From: Fuerstiella sp.
GTDB taxonomy: Bacteria > Planctomycetota > Planctomycetia > Planctomycetales > Planctomycetaceae
Length of the DNA: 64,000 bases
Assembly: GCA_022447185.1 (NCBI GenBank)
Contig: JAKVAY010000049.1
Location: 14,700-78,699, forward strand
Direction of reading: 5' to 3'
The position numbers and the translations under genes are program-made. Under the pieces are notes generated by a model. It saw only the letters and a program-made list of their open reading frames with translations, had not been told where the DNA came from and did not search any database. How positions within the stretch are numbered: the first letter of the stretch is position 1; the number at the start of each line of letters is the position of its first letter. Positions 1 through 9,420 of the stretch are shown here, piece by piece.

Positions 1-124
1 CGTAGATTTTGTACGCAGGGTCTGCAGCACCTGAACAAAATAAAAACTCGACACACTCACCGAATTCTTCCATTGACTGTCAGTAGGCGCAACCGGATTC
101 CTGTGCAGACGGGAATCTGTGATT

Positions 125-2905
125 TTATGACTGGCTGTCGGCCTCGTCTGTTGGTGGTTGAGAGTTCGGATCGTCTGGATTGGATGTCCTCTCAGAAGAT
201 TCGGTTGGATCCTGTGTCGCTAACGGAATTCGGGGCCTGGCCGTCGAACCGCTTTTCAGGGCTGCAGCCGCCTGCTCCTCAATAATGTCGCCCGCGATGA
301 CCGCGCATGAAACTAACGAATCTCCGGCATCCAGCCGGATGACACGAACACCCTGAGTGTTGCGACCGATCTTACTGATGTCTGACGCCTTGAGACGCTG
401 AATCTTGCCCTTGGACGTAATCATCAGTACTTCGTCATCATCGGTCACCGACAGCACGTCGACAACTTTGCCGTTGCGGCTGGTTGTTTTGATGTCGCGC
501 AGACCCTTGCCACCTCGCTTTTGACGGCGGTACTGGGCACTGCTGCTGACAGCTGTGTCACTGTCCGATTCATCGTCGTCAACAGAGCTGATTCCGGTGC
601 CAAACGGAGTCCGTTTACCGAACCCAAGTTCACAGACGGTTAACAACGTGCGTTCGGCTTTGGCAACGACCATACCAACCACGTATTCGTCTGATCCCAG
701 GCTGATGCCTTTCACTCCGCGAGTCGCACGACCCATTGGGCGAGCATCTTCATGACTAAATCGAATGGACATGCCTCCGGACGTACTGAGGACGACGTCC
801 TGATCGCCTTCGAGAATCCGGACGTCAATCAGTTCGTCACCGTCGTCCAGTCGGATCGCGATAATACCACCCTTCATGGGCCGGCCGTAGGCGGACAGAG
901 CCGTCTTTTTGACGATGCCCTGGCGCGTGGCAATCATCAGGAATTTGTCTTCCGGGAACTCCCGGACATTAAAACAGTTTGCGATTCTTTCGCCATTTTC
1001 CAGTGTGATCACATTCGCCAGTGCGCGGCCTCTTGCCGTGCGGCCCTGAAGCGGCAGGTCATAGACTTTCAGCCAGTGTACTTTGCCCCGGTCGGTAAAG
1101 AACAACAGAAAATCGTGGGTGCTGGAAACAAACAAATGCTCGATAGGGTCCTCGCTGTCCGATTGAGCTCCCTTGATTCCCTTGCCACCCCTTCGCTGCG
1201 ATTCGTATGTTCCAAGTGGCGTTCGCTTGATGTAACCTCGCTGAGACAATGTTACTACCATTGTTTCTTCGGCGATGAGCGCTTCCTTGTCGTAGTCTCC
1301 GAGTTCTTCGTGAGAAATTTCTGTCCGCCGTCTGTCCGGAAACTTAACCTTGAGTTCCTCCATGTCCCTGCGAATCTCTGCGCGAATATTGGCTTCGGAC
1401 GAAAGCAGATGGACATAACCGGCAATGCTCTCCAGTAACTCACTATGTTCGCCCTGCAGTTTTTCACGCTCAAGGTTTGCAAGAGAACCCAGTTGCATCG
1501 AAACGATTGCTTCAGTCTGGTTGGTCGACAGGAAGTATTCGGTGGCTTCTCCCTGCTCACGCTGATATTCCGCATAGCCGTCTGCCCCCAGAGCCCTTGC
1601 CACCATCTCCGCCGGAATGGGAATGGCCTGCAGAGCGATCTTTGCTTCTACCCGACTTGCGGCACCGCGAATGGTCTGAATCACACGATCGATATCGACC
1701 TGGGCCATCAACAGGCCTTCAACCGTATGTTTTCGCTTGCGAGCTTCCTTTAAGAGGAATTCCGTGCGGCGACGAATGACGTCGACACGGTGTCGCAGGA
1801 AGGCATCCAGCAGGGAGCGGATGTTCATAAGCTGGGGACGATTTCCGTCCAGTGCCAGCTGAATCATGCTGACTGTTGTTTGCAGCGGAGAAAACTGATA
1901 CAGCTGATTCAGAACGACGTCGCGGTCGGCATCCTTTTTAAGAACGATGTGCAGACGCACCTGCCATGCGGGGACGTTGCGATCGGTGAGATCAACAATT
2001 CGGGAAATTCCTTTGATACGTTCATCGCGCACAAGCAGTTCGAGTTTTTCCCGAATGCGGTCGCGAGTTTCCTGATACGGAATCTCCGTGACCACAATCA
2101 CTTCGCTTTTCCTTTCGGTTTCGAAGTGGGTTTTCGCTCGAAGAGTAATCGTTGATCGACCGGTCATGTAAGCCTGTCGAACACCCATCCGTCCGCAGAT
2201 GATGCCACCAGTCGGGAAATCCGGTCCCGGAAGGACTTCCTGTATCTCATCAACCGAACAATCCGGGTTATCAATCAGTCTGATAACTGCATCACAGACC
2301 TCGCCCATATTGTGCGGCGGGATGCTGGTCGCCATTCCGACTGCAATACCGTTTGATCCGTTGACAAGTAAATTGGGAAAGCGCGCCGGCAGGACGACCG
2401 GTTCGAAACTGTCATTGTCGTAGGTGGGCGTGAAATCAACGGTGTCACGATTGATATCACGCAGCATTTCCACCGCGGCACCGGACAGGCGGGCTTCCGT
2501 ATATCGCATGGCGGCAGGCGGAAGGCCCGCAAGTGAACCAAAGTTTCCCTGCTTATCAACAAGGACTTCGCGCATAGCCCATTCCTGAGCCATCCGAACG
2601 AGCGTCGGGTAAATTGTCGTTTCCCCATGGGGGTGATAATTACCGCTGGTATCACCGGCTATCTTTGCGCACTTCTTTCTTCCGCCACCCGGAGTCAAAT
2701 TTAAATCGTTCATCGCGACTAGAATACGCCGTTGCGACGGCTTGAGCCCGTCACGTGCATCCGGCAACGCGCGACTGACAATGACACTCATTGCGTATGT
2801 CAGATAACTCGTTCGCATTTCATCCTGCACGTCGGTGCGATGAACGCGAGGAGCTTCTGGTACCGAGGTCCCGCCTGTTGGATCGTCAGTAGACAACCTG
2901 GTCAC
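125..2905 (-). CDS. gyrA: DNA gyrase subunit A
   Basis: This is the DNA cleavage/rejoining subunit of gyrase, which works with GyrB to introduce negative supercoils. The N-terminal breakage-reunion domain has the catalytic tyrosine near residue 135 in the [11 protein letters not shown] motif and the HPHGE segment at about 91-95. The C-terminal beta-pinwheel carries a GyrA box (QRRGGKG) that favours gyrase over topoisomerase IV, and a second close copy (QKRGGKG) in a later blade preceded by an acidic Asp/Ser-rich insert. The length of 926 residues is slightly long for the family, partly from that insert and a polar Ser/Thr/Pro/Asp-rich tail. The start is uncertain. The listed start is GTG, with AAGGGA almost touching it; a TTG three codons later, at 2896, has better Shine-Dalgarno spacing. 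The residues aligned with the E. coli quinolone positions 83 and 87 are Thr and Pro. The identification is secure. Confidence 0.97.
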   Translation of the reverse strand: MTRLSTDDPTGGTSVPEAPRVHRTDVQDEMRTSYLTYAMSVIVSRALPDARDGLKPSQRRILVAMNDLNLTPGGGRKKCAKIAGDTSGNYHPHGETTIYPTLVRMAQEWAMREVLVDKQGNFGSLAGLPPAAMRYTEARLSGAAVEMLRDINRDTVDFTPTYDNDSFEPVVLPARFPNLLVNGSNGIAVGMATSIPPHNMGEVCDAVIRLIDNPDCSVDEIQEVLPGPDFPTGGIICGRMGVRQAYMTGRSTITLRAKTHFETERKSEVIVVTEIPYQETRDRIREKLELLVRDERIKGISRIVDLTDRNVPAWQVRLHIVLKKDADRDVVLNQLYQFSPLQTTVSMIQLALDGNRPQLMNIRSLLDAFLRHRVDVIRRRTEFLLKEARKRKHTVEGLLMAQVDIDRVIQTIRGAASRVEAKIALQAIPIPAEMVARALGADGYAEYQREQGEATEYFLSTNQTEAIVSMQLGSLANLEREKLQGEHSELLESIAGYVHLLSSEANIRAEIRRDMEELKVKFPDRRRTEISHEELGDYDKEALIAEETMVVTLSQRGYIKRTPLGTYESQRRGGKGIKGAQSDSEDPIEHLFVSSTHDFLLFFTDRGKVHWLKVYDLPLQGRTARGRALANVITLENGERIANCFNVREFPEDKFLMIATRQGIVKKTALSAYGRPMKGGIIAIRLDDGDELIDVRILEGDQDVVLSTSGGMSIRFSHEDARPMGRATRGVKGISLGSDEYVVGMVVAKAERTLLTVCELGFGKRTPFGTGISSVDDDESDSDTAVSSSAQYRRQKRGGKGLRDIKTTSRNGKVVDVLSVTDDDEVLMITSKGKIQRLKASDISKIGRNTQGVRVIRLDAGDSLVSCAVIAGDIIEEQAAAALKSGSTARPRIPLATQDPTESSERTSNPDDPNSQPPTDEADSQS

Positions 2906-3385
2906 TCCCTTGGAAATCTGCCTGTAAGGCAGTACTGCTGAATGGAAACGGGTCCGAAGTCACGGAGCGTTGTTGTGGGGGGCAGATCATGTGTGATCAG
3001 GGAGCTTAGGCAACCGTTCATCACTGCTGCAAATCTCCCGAGGGAGTGTCGTAAATCTTTAAATTTCAACGGGTTGCAGTAATTATGATCAGGTTGAAGA
3101 TGATAGCAGATGACAGAAAATTCACAATCCATGAGGCGCGCCAAAACATCCCCTGAAACACAACTTGACGCGATTCCCGGAATACTCCTATAACCTGTCT
3201 CTCACCTCGGCGCCCGCTGACTCACAACGGTTGTTTCTGCCGCTTAGGTCCCCCCCAAAAGGTCTCTGTCGGCCATCCTGGCCACACTCTCTCCGTGCTA
3301 CTCTCAACGCAAACAACGAGCCAGCTGTATCATGCGTATGCAAATCGGCTTTGATACTGCTCGTTCGGCTTCAGGAGCTACTGTC
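2906..3385. other. divergent intergenic region between gyrA and the parvulin gene
   Basis: About 480 bases separate gyrA on the minus strand from the parvulin-type gene on the plus strand, so both promoters should lie here. I see no convincing -35/-10 pair and no credible protein. The short frames present have neither a ribosome binding site nor family features. Confidence 0.5.
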
Positions 3386-4483
3386 ATGGATGACAAAAAT
3401 ACCGTGACGAATGCCATTCAGGACACGAATCCTGTCACGAAAATCAATGATCAGCGCAAACATCGTCACCATCCTGCGTCCATGGTCGTCGCGGGGACTC
3501 TGATTGCTGGCCTTGCTGTGGGCGTGGGAGTCCAGTTGCTGCGCGCTCAGCCGGAGTCAGTGAAGCCCGCAGTCGTTTCTCAGGTTTCCACCTCGGGTGA
3601 ACTTTCAAGACCTGCGGCAAAAGTCAACGGAGAAATTATCACGGGGGAACAACTGGCACGGGAATGCATTGAACAATTTGGGCGTCAGGTCCTGGACGGT
3701 CTCATCAGTCGAAAAATCATTCAGCAGGCGTGTGCCAGGCACGGTGTTCAGGTGACAGATGCGGAAGTCCACGCCGAAGTCCTTCGACTGAGTAAACATG
3801 CAGGACTGCCGGCGGACCAATGGTACAAATTCATCGAATCAGAACGGGGGTTGACGGCACTGCAGTATCGGCGTGATGTCGTGTGGCCGCTGCTGGCTCT
3901 GAAGAGAATTGCGGGTCGGGAAGTCGAGGTGACTCGCGAAATGCTGAAGGAAGCGTACATCGACAGTTACGGTCCCAGGGTCATCGCTCGCATGATCATG
4001 TTCGATAAACTCAGACGGGCCCAGGAAGTTGTTGCTAAAATCAAGGAACACCCGGAGAATTTCGAAGAGTTCGCGCGCGAACATTCGGTTGAGCCCAACA
4101 GTCGGTCCCTGGGAGGAAAAATTCCGCCTATTCGGAGGTATTCCGGTGCCCATGAAGAGATTCGCAGAACAGCATTTCGGATGAAGGAAATTGGGGAAGT
4201 GTCCGGATTGCTGCAGGTCGGACGTGGCGAGTATGTGATTTTGCAGTACGAAGGCCGAACGGAGCCGGTGGAACACGACAGGAAAGACGTGCATGCGATT
4301 TTGCACAGCGAGCTTGTTGAGCGTGAGGTTCAGACGCTTGTGGCCGAGACCTTCGATTCGCTAAGGAAAGACGCGAAATGTTTCAACTATCTCAGTGGCG
4401 AAACCACGAATCCGATTAAACAGACCGCAGCGGTAAGTACGGATCGGATTCTGTCAGGGGGTAACGAGCCCGATCTGGAGTAG
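3386..4483 (+). CDS. membrane-anchored peptidyl-prolyl isomerase, parvulin/SurA type
   Basis: This is probably an extracytoplasmic folding chaperone with parvulin-type peptidyl-prolyl isomerase activity. The start at 3386 is chosen because AGGAG lies eight bases upstream; the frame opens 54 bases earlier without such a site. A hydrophobic anchor lies around residues 32-50, followed by a helical SurA_N/trigger-factor-like region (VNGEIITGEQLAREC and onward) and a C-terminal rotamase domain. The rotamase domain keeps the family's EEFAREHS and SLGGKIPPI elements, where the usual version is SxGGdLG. The gene stands alone, divergent from gyrA, and ends just before a good intrinsic terminator. The family call is firm. 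The client proteins are unknown, and I did not verify every catalytic residue of the isomerase site. Confidence 0.85.
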   Translation: MDDKNTVTNAIQDTNPVTKINDQRKHRHHPASMVVAGTLIAGLAVGVGVQLLRAQPESVKPAVVSQVSTSGELSRPAAKVNGEIITGEQLARECIEQFGRQVLDGLISRKIIQQACARHGVQVTDAEVHAEVLRLSKHAGLPADQWYKFIESERGLTALQYRRDVVWPLLALKRIAGREVEVTREMLKEAYIDSYGPRVIARMIMFDKLRRAQEVVAKIKEHPENFEEFAREHSVEPNSRSLGGKIPPIRRYSGAHEEIRRTAFRMKEIGEVSGLLQVGRGEYVILQYEGRTEPVEHDRKDVHAILHSELVEREVQTLVAETFDSLRKDAKCFNYLSGETTNPIKQTAAVSTDRILSGGNEPDLE

Positions 4484-4513
4484 CTGATTCAGCAGACGCT
4501 CAAAAACGTTTTC

Positions 4514-4553
4514 GAAGCCTGGTCCCTCACAAGAGCCGGGCTTCTTTTTATTT
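4514..4553 (+). terminator. intrinsic terminator of the parvulin-type gene
   Basis: A nine-base-pair stem, GAAGCCTGG paired with CCGGGCTTC through one G-T wobble, is followed directly by TTTTTATTT. It begins 30 bases after the stop codon of the plus-strand chaperone gene. This is the clearest Rho-independent terminator in the window. Confidence 0.8.
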
Positions 4554-4644
4554 GTGGTGCCGCAACGTCATTTCGCGCGTTCGCAAGTGTATCTCCTGAC
4601 GGTCCTTCCAGCGGACATTCGAATCTGTGCACTGGAGATCAGAT

Positions 4645-5016
4645 TTACTGGGCACTCTTCATGTCCGGGCGCAAATTTTGAGCTTCACGCAGATAGACAT
4701 GTTCAATCTCGGCAGTACTGCGTTCTGTATTGACATGCAGCAGCACACGGATACAGCGAGGCATTGAACCACGTACCGGAATCTCCTGAGCACAGAGCAG
4801 GGGGACAAGGCTCATTCCAATGTGTCGGGCTGCTTCCGCCGGAAATGTCGACCGGAGGTCTTCTGTCGTGGTGAAGATTGCAGAAATAACGTCATCAAAA
4901 TCACTGATCTGGTTTCTCTTCAGAATCTGTTCGATCAGCTCCTGGGTCGCTTCACGAATTTGTTGCGGATCGTCTTCGGTAACACACGTTGCGCCGCGAA
5001 TGCCTCGAACCGCCAT
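4645..5016 (-). CDS. aroH: chorismate mutase, AroH type
   Basis: This enzyme converts chorismate to prephenate, the branch point to phenylalanine and tyrosine. The protein begins [11 protein letters not shown], close to the characteristic start of the monofunctional Bacillus subtilis AroH family, and its length of 123 residues fits the 120-130 typical of these trimeric enzymes. The AroH-type arginine is present in VRGIRGAT, and a [10 protein letters not shown] strand follows later. The frame opens nine codons earlier, but the ATG at 5016 has AGGAG six bases upstream and matches the family start, so it is preferred. It lies 100 bases downstream of the kinase gene on the same strand, so co-transcription is possible but not shown. 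Confidence 0.9.
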   Translation of the reverse strand: MAVRGIRGATCVTEDDPQQIREATQELIEQILKRNQISDFDDVISAIFTTTEDLRSTFPAEAARHIGMSLVPLLCAQEIPVRGSMPRCIRVLLHVNTERSTAEIEHVYLREAQNLRPDMKSAQ

Positions 5017-5116
5017 TCTTATCTCCTGCTCGGGTGTGGCCATAATTCTCAGGAATCTCCAGGGGTCGGCAAGGGTTGCGCCAATCCTGCTGCGTGATTC
5101 TCAGAATCGTAAGTCA

Positions 5117-6802
5117 TCACTGGTCTGCTTTTCCACGTTGAATCTGTTTCTTCAGCTCAATGCAGTATTCAATCTCTGCAGCAACGGCGTCATCATCCTC
5201 ATAAAGCTGCAAAACTGAATCCAGCAGGGAAATTGCTGTGTCAGACCGTTCGGGATGGCCGATGGCCAACTTCGCTTCGTCGAGGGTCTCTTTTAAAAAT
5301 TTCTGCCTGCCTGTAACACTCTTGTCTTTTTTCCACCGCTCCAGTGTCTCCAGTATAAATGTATGAAGGAATCCGTCTTGTGTGGAGTTTTCGATCAGAG
5401 ATGCTACGGCGTTCAGATCGGCGTTTGCTCGCGTCACATTTCCACGTGCGAAATGGTCGAATGCGCGGCGAACCATGCGTTGGATTTCGGAATCCTTTGA
5501 TCCGTCAACCGGAGCTGCGCGTTCGAGAGTACGAGAGAATTCGTACTGATTGGCGTTACGCACCATCTGTGTCATTTCCTTCACTCGCTCCGGGATCGCG
5601 TTTGTTTTCAGTAATTCCTGCAGCGTATCTCGCTCACGGAGCCATGCCGATGTGGGATTGCCGGACATGACTGTCGCGGCATTCTCGAAGCGTTGCTTCG
5701 CCGTGAGAGTTGTGGTCTGCCACAAATAATATCCGAGTCCAAGCACCAACAGCAGAAGACTCATCAGCACGTAGGTGTTGTCAAAGACCCGAGAGAGAAT
5801 TGATTTTTCCAGCTGCGAGGTAACTTCGTGACGCAGGATATCCCGTACGAGTGTTGCCGGTCCCGGTCGTTGCATCGTGTGATCATCATCATCAGCAGCA
5901 GCAGATGTGGCGCCCTTTGTCGCTGGCACATCAACGTCTGCCATATTTTGCCGTTCCTCGATTTCCTGCTGATCCATAAATGCAACTCGTGAGCGAATCT
6001 GTTCGAGTTTGCGACTCAGGACCAGAGCATTGGCAGTTCGTTTGTCTGGTTTTTTTTCCAACAACTGGCACACAAGTTCCTCGAAGAGTCGAGGTATTTC
6101 CGGCACGTAGTGCCGTGGCTTTTCGATCTGTGAAAACTGTTGCTTATGCAGAATCTCGGTTGCATTCCTGCCATTGAACGGTGGTCGGCCCGTTAGCATG
6201 GCGTACATCACAGCGCCAAGCGAATACAGGTCACTCCGTTGTGTTGCACGTTGTCCCCGAGCCTGTTCGGGTGACATATATTCTGCCGTTCCTACCACGC
6301 CTCCTGTACGGGTCAGTCGTGTTGTGGCAAACACGTGTGCCACACCGAAATCTGTCAGCTTCACTGTCCCGTCCGGTGTGATCATGAGATTCGATGGCTT
6401 AATGTCACGATGCACCACTCCGGCATCGTGTGCCGCCTTGAGAGCTGCGGCAATCTGTAAAGTAATATCTGAGACTTCAGTCCACGGCAGTTTTTGACGA
6501 TCCGCAATCAGCGTGGTGAGCGTTTTTCCGTCGACAAATTCCATGGCATAGTACCATGAGCCGTCCTCGGTCGATCCATCATCAAACAGTTCGACAATAT
6601 GGGCACTGTTGAGCTTCCTGAGAGCCTGAATCTCACGAGTGAATCGATGTACGAACCCTTCCTCACGAGCCAGTGAAGCGGGAAGAACTTTCACGGCAGC
6701 GATGTGACCAGTCTGTGTGTGTGTTCCGAGATAGACGTTACCCATGCCACCAGAACCGATTTTTCGTTCGATGTGATATGGTCCGATGTGATCGGGATAC
6801 AT
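5117..6802 (-). CDS. transmembrane eukaryote-like Ser/Thr protein kinase
   Basis: This is a Hanks-type protein kinase. The cytoplasmic catalytic domain spans about residues 8-270: glycine loop GSGGMGNVYLG (16-26), ATP-binding Lys38 in AAVKVL, catalytic HRDIKPSN with Asp133, DFG at 151-153, and MSPEQARG in place of the APE motif. An acidic linker is followed by a single transmembrane helix near residues 343-362 and a C-terminal region of about 200 residues rich in charged helices, presumably extracytoplasmic, with no recognised sensor domain. The ATG at 6802 has AGGA eight bases upstream and begins just before the kinase fold; the longer frame to 6934 adds unrelated sequence and is rejected. 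All catalytic residues are present, so the kinase should be active. The substrates are unknown. Confidence 0.92.
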   Translation of the reverse strand: MYPDHIGPYHIERKIGSGGMGNVYLGTHTQTGHIAAVKVLPASLAREEGFVHRFTREIQALRKLNSAHIVELFDDGSTEDGSWYYAMEFVDGKTLTTLIADRQKLPWTEVSDITLQIAAALKAAHDAGVVHRDIKPSNLMITPDGTVKLTDFGVAHVFATTRLTRTGGVVGTAEYMSPEQARGQRATQRSDLYSLGAVMYAMLTGRPPFNGRNATEILHKQQFSQIEKPRHYVPEIPRLFEELVCQLLEKKPDKRTANALVLSRKLEQIRSRVAFMDQQEIEERQNMADVDVPATKGATSAAADDDDHTMQRPGPATLVRDILRHEVTSQLEKSILSRVFDNTYVLMSLLLLVLGLGYYLWQTTTLTAKQRFENAATVMSGNPTSAWLRERDTLQELLKTNAIPERVKEMTQMVRNANQYEFSRTLERAAPVDGSKDSEIQRMVRRAFDHFARGNVTRANADLNAVASLIENSTQDGFLHTFILETLERWKKDKSVTGRQKFLKETLDEAKLAIGHPERSDTAISLLDSVLQLYEDDDAVAAEIEYCIELKKQIQRGKADQ

Positions 6803-7466
6803 ACGATCTGTCCTGTGGAGATTCCCGTACGGACGCCGTGCTGATGTGTCCGCTTCGACTCGGAATGAACACTGGAAGCCCGCTTTGCACCGGTCCAGCT
6901 TCCTCAAGAGAGTAACAAAATGGTTGGGAAGCAAATTTTTTTACCGGGTTTTTGACGGCAGAATGTCATAACTCCGATGTGTGAAATCCGGAACGTGTGT
7001 TGCGACGACCTGGTGGTGTGCACGGAGAGCAGCTGATGCTGCCGCATCGAAGTGAAGTTTTAAAATTATGTCGGTTGAAAATGCACCAGAGACTCGGAGA
7101 TGAAAATAACAACTCCGGCATGTTGACGAATGCCGACCGTTCAGTCGTGGCTGGCCCAGGTCGTTATGTCGGGGATTCGTGTCAGAAAATCTGCGACAGT
7201 CGGAAGAGCTTTGGATTATGATGCATCTGATACGCGCGTTGAGATTGAATGCGTGTCAGCAGAATGTCGTTTTGGATGGTCGCGAACGGCTTGACCGGAA
7301 TTCTGGTTCACTGAACAATGTTAACGGGCACCTGTGGAATTCATCCAGGGAACTGTTCAATTCCTGAACGAACGGCATCCCAAAACTGCATTACCTGATG
7401 TATCGGATATGAGTGAAAAACGGGGCGATTTGGGGACGGCCGGCATTCGGTTACAGGTTGATCGCC
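6803..7466. other. intergenic region, no gene seen
   Basis: There are about 660 bases between the start of the kinase gene and the end of lspA. The kinase promoter should lie in its left part. The short frames here lack start signals and family features, and I found no hairpin with a T-run. Confidence 0.5.
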
Positions 7467-8009
7467 TTAATCGACGGTCGCCAGTGTCGATGGCTGCGGC
7501 GCGATGATCGACTGCAGCATCAGCATCACGGCACCAGTGACAAGACAAATGTCGGCAGCATTGAAGATAGCCCAGTCGAACTCACCCAGACGAAAATCCA
7601 GGAAATCACGTACACCAAACATCTTGTTTCCATTGGATTCCCGGAGCCCGTGCATCCCGAGGCGATCGTAAAGATTGCCCAGCGTTCCGCCGGATACAAA
7701 GGCCAGAGCTGTTGTCAGCCACACGCTCTGACAACCTTGTCGCCCGAACAGCCAGTAAAGAATGCCGGCCAAAGCGACGATGCTCAGACCCGCGAACCAC
7801 AGGGAAAACCCCTGGCCTACTCCCCACAAAGCCCCTTGGTTGATACTGGTGAACAGTCGAAATTTCAACCAGCCATCCAGAAGCCAGTCGGAACCCGTAT
7901 GGATGTGATACTTGTGAAATGCCACTGATTTCGAAATCAAATCCAGAGACAGAGTGAACACTGTCAGCAGGCCATAAAGAGTCAATCGACTTACGGGAAC
8001 GTGTCTCAT
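7467..8009 (-). CDS. lspA: lipoprotein signal peptidase (signal peptidase II)
   Basis: This inner-membrane aspartyl protease removes the signal peptide from prolipoproteins after diacylglyceryl transfer. Four hydrophobic segments are visible. Conserved boxes are NQGALWG (about 57-63), SGGTLGNLYDRL with catalytic Asp115, VRDFLDF, and FNAADICL with catalytic Asp153. Its 180 residues are normal for LspA. The ATG at 8009 overlaps the stop of the upstream small gene by one base, and a TTG one codon earlier at 8012 sits eight bases from AGGAG, so either start may be used; both imply translational coupling. It is the last gene of the ompH-lpxC-lpxA-oxidoreductase cluster, which fits an envelope role. 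The window itself encodes at least one lipoprotein client, at 27458-28585. Confidence 0.92.
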   Translation of the reverse strand: MRHVPVSRLTLYGLLTVFTLSLDLISKSVAFHKYHIHTGSDWLLDGWLKFRLFTSINQGALWGVGQGFSLWFAGLSIVALAGILYWLFGRQGCQSVWLTTALAFVSGGTLGNLYDRLGMHGLRESNGNKMFGVRDFLDFRLGEFDWAIFNAADICLVTGAVMLMLQSIIAPQPSTLATVD

Positions 8010-8314
8010 CAACCGGTCTTCTCCTGCTCAAGTTCCTCTTTTATTCGAGCCTGCAGCATCAGGAGACCGAACCGAAAATCATTGCAATCTTTCGGTATCA
8101 GCATGGCACGTCCTGTTCCGGCCCAACTGCCTGAAGTGAGTCGACTCATCGTAAACGTTTTTAAAGAAATGGTCATCCCAGGTTGCAAGACCAGGAGTAG
8201 GCCGGAAGCCTGTGCAGGACCTGTAAATTGCCACCGGCGCTGCCTGAGGCCTTCTGTGACAGAAGTGCGGTACATGCCGGAATTAGCGCGCCAATGCCGG
8301 CGCCAACGCTTCAT
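8009..8314 (-). CDS. small protein of unknown function upstream of lspA
   Basis: I do not recognise this protein. The longest frame has 101 residues; an internal start at 8176 would give 55 residues. The strongest argument that it is real is position: its stop overlaps the lspA start, and it lies 65 bases after the oxidoreductase gene on the same strand. The C-terminal half looks protein-like, with a Gly/Arg-rich stretch, FRFGLLMLQARI, and a charged helix ending EELEQEKTG. The N-terminal half is rich in Arg and Trp and may be untranslated. No start has a good ribosome binding site. There is no membrane segment or signal peptide. Confidence 0.5.
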   Translation of the reverse strand: MKRWRRHWRANSGMYRTSVTEGLRQRRWQFTGPAQASGLLLVLQPGMTISLKTFTMSRLTSGSWAGTGRAMLIPKDCNDFRFGLLMLQARIKEELEQEKTG

Positions 8315-8379
8315 TCAGCATGCCGCGGACTGGCCTTTCATGTCTGTATTTTGGCACGCTGTCATCAGGAACATGCTTT

Positions 8380-9420
8380 TTATGCTGCTTTTTCAGCACA
8401 GGCTGATGAATCCTGCCAAGACCAGCGCGTGAGCGACTTCAGCACATCATTAGCAACCTGCATTGCATGAACCGCTTCATGCCCGGTAACGCGCGGTCTG
8501 AGCTTGCCGCGAACTGCGTCTGTAAACTCCGTCAGCTCCGCCGTAAGGGCATCGCCTTCGGATGCCTGAACGGTTCTTTCCTCAATCCATTCTCCGAAAA
8601 CACGGTCCTTGAGCGTCATTGGACTGGGTGTTGCAGCCGCAATGGACTGGATCATGCCGGGATTAGAGGCCACTGCGACGGAGGGCGCCCAGCTTGTGAG
8701 TGTCCGGGACTGGAGGTCAACGTTGAGACATCCCCGGGAACTCCAGATCTGCAGGGATCTTTCGGTCACGGGGGCCATCCGGCTGGAGGTGATATCGACG
8801 ATCGTTCCATTTGGCATTCGGAGACGTGCCACGGCGCAGTCTTCGTGAGGGCCAATCGTAACGGCACCAAATGCTTCGACGGATTCAGGCAGGTGACCAA
8901 TGAGTGCCAGCGACAAATCGATATCATGGATCATCAGATCATGGACGACACCAATATCAGTGGATCGAAATGCGTACGGACTGACTCGCTGGCAACGCAT
9001 ATATTTGACGTCGCTGCAAAGGGTTTGAGCCACTTCGAACGCCGGATTGAACCGTTCGATATGACCAACCTGCAACACGGTATCGTGCTGATCAGCTACC
9101 TCGCGGAGATGATTAGCATCTTTCAGGTTTGTGGCCAGTGGTTTTTCAACCAGCGTGGGGATACCAGCCTTCAGAAAATATTCCGCGGGCTCAAGGTGAT
9201 GCATCGTAGGAGTTGCGATGACGACGCCGTCCAGATTTTTCGGAAGATCCTCGGCTCCGGCGTACCACTGAGTTCCGTAACGCTCTGCGATCTGTTGTCC
9301 ATGGTCCGATCGAGGATCCACGACACCAGCAACTTTTACTCCGTCCATACCTGCAAGGATACGAGCGTGGTGCTGCCCAAGTGACCCGACACCCACGACT
9401 GCTATTCGAAGATCGCTCAT
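8380..9420 (-). CDS. Gfo/Idh/MocA-family oxidoreductase, GnnA-like (UDP-GlcNAc 3-dehydrogenase candidate)
   Basis: This is an NAD(P)-dependent sugar oxidoreductase. It has a Rossmann motif at the N terminus (VVGVGSLGQHHARIL, with GxGxxG), the family signature EKPLATNL at about residues 92-99, and GHIERFNPA downstream. Its 346 residues are normal for the family. Its start overlaps the lpxA stop by four bases (ATGA). In bacteria that make lipid A with 2,3-diamino-glucose, GnnA oxidises UDP-GlcNAc at C3 and its gene is found beside lpxA, so this is the best specific guess here. The aminotransferase partner GnnB is not in the window, so the substrate remains an inference. Confidence 0.85.
   Translation of the reverse strand: MSDLRIAVVGVGSLGQHHARILAGMDGVKVAGVVDPRSDHGQQIAERYGTQWYAGAEDLPKNLDGVVIATPTMHHLEPAEYFLKAGIPTLVEKPLATNLKDANHLREVADQHDTVLQVGHIERFNPAFEVAQTLCSDVKYMRCQRVSPYAFRSTDIGVVHDLMIHDIDLSLALIGHLPESVEAFGAVTIGPHEDCAVARLRMPNGTIVDITSSRMAPVTERSLQIWSSRGCLNVDLQSRTLTSWAPSVAVASNPGMIQSIAAATPSPMTLKDRVFGEWIEERTVQASEGDALTAELTEFTDAVRGKLRPRVTGHEAVHAMQVANDVLKSLTRWSWQDSSACAEKAA

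Noticed and set aside
752-1438. 228-residue plus-strand frame opposite gyrA
   Set aside because: It is an antisense shadow of the gyrase C-terminal domain, with no ribosome binding site or family feature.
8467-9384. 305-residue plus-strand frame
   Set aside because: It lies entirely opposite the Gfo/Idh/MocA gene, whose motifs are unambiguous; the plus-strand translation has no recognisable domain.
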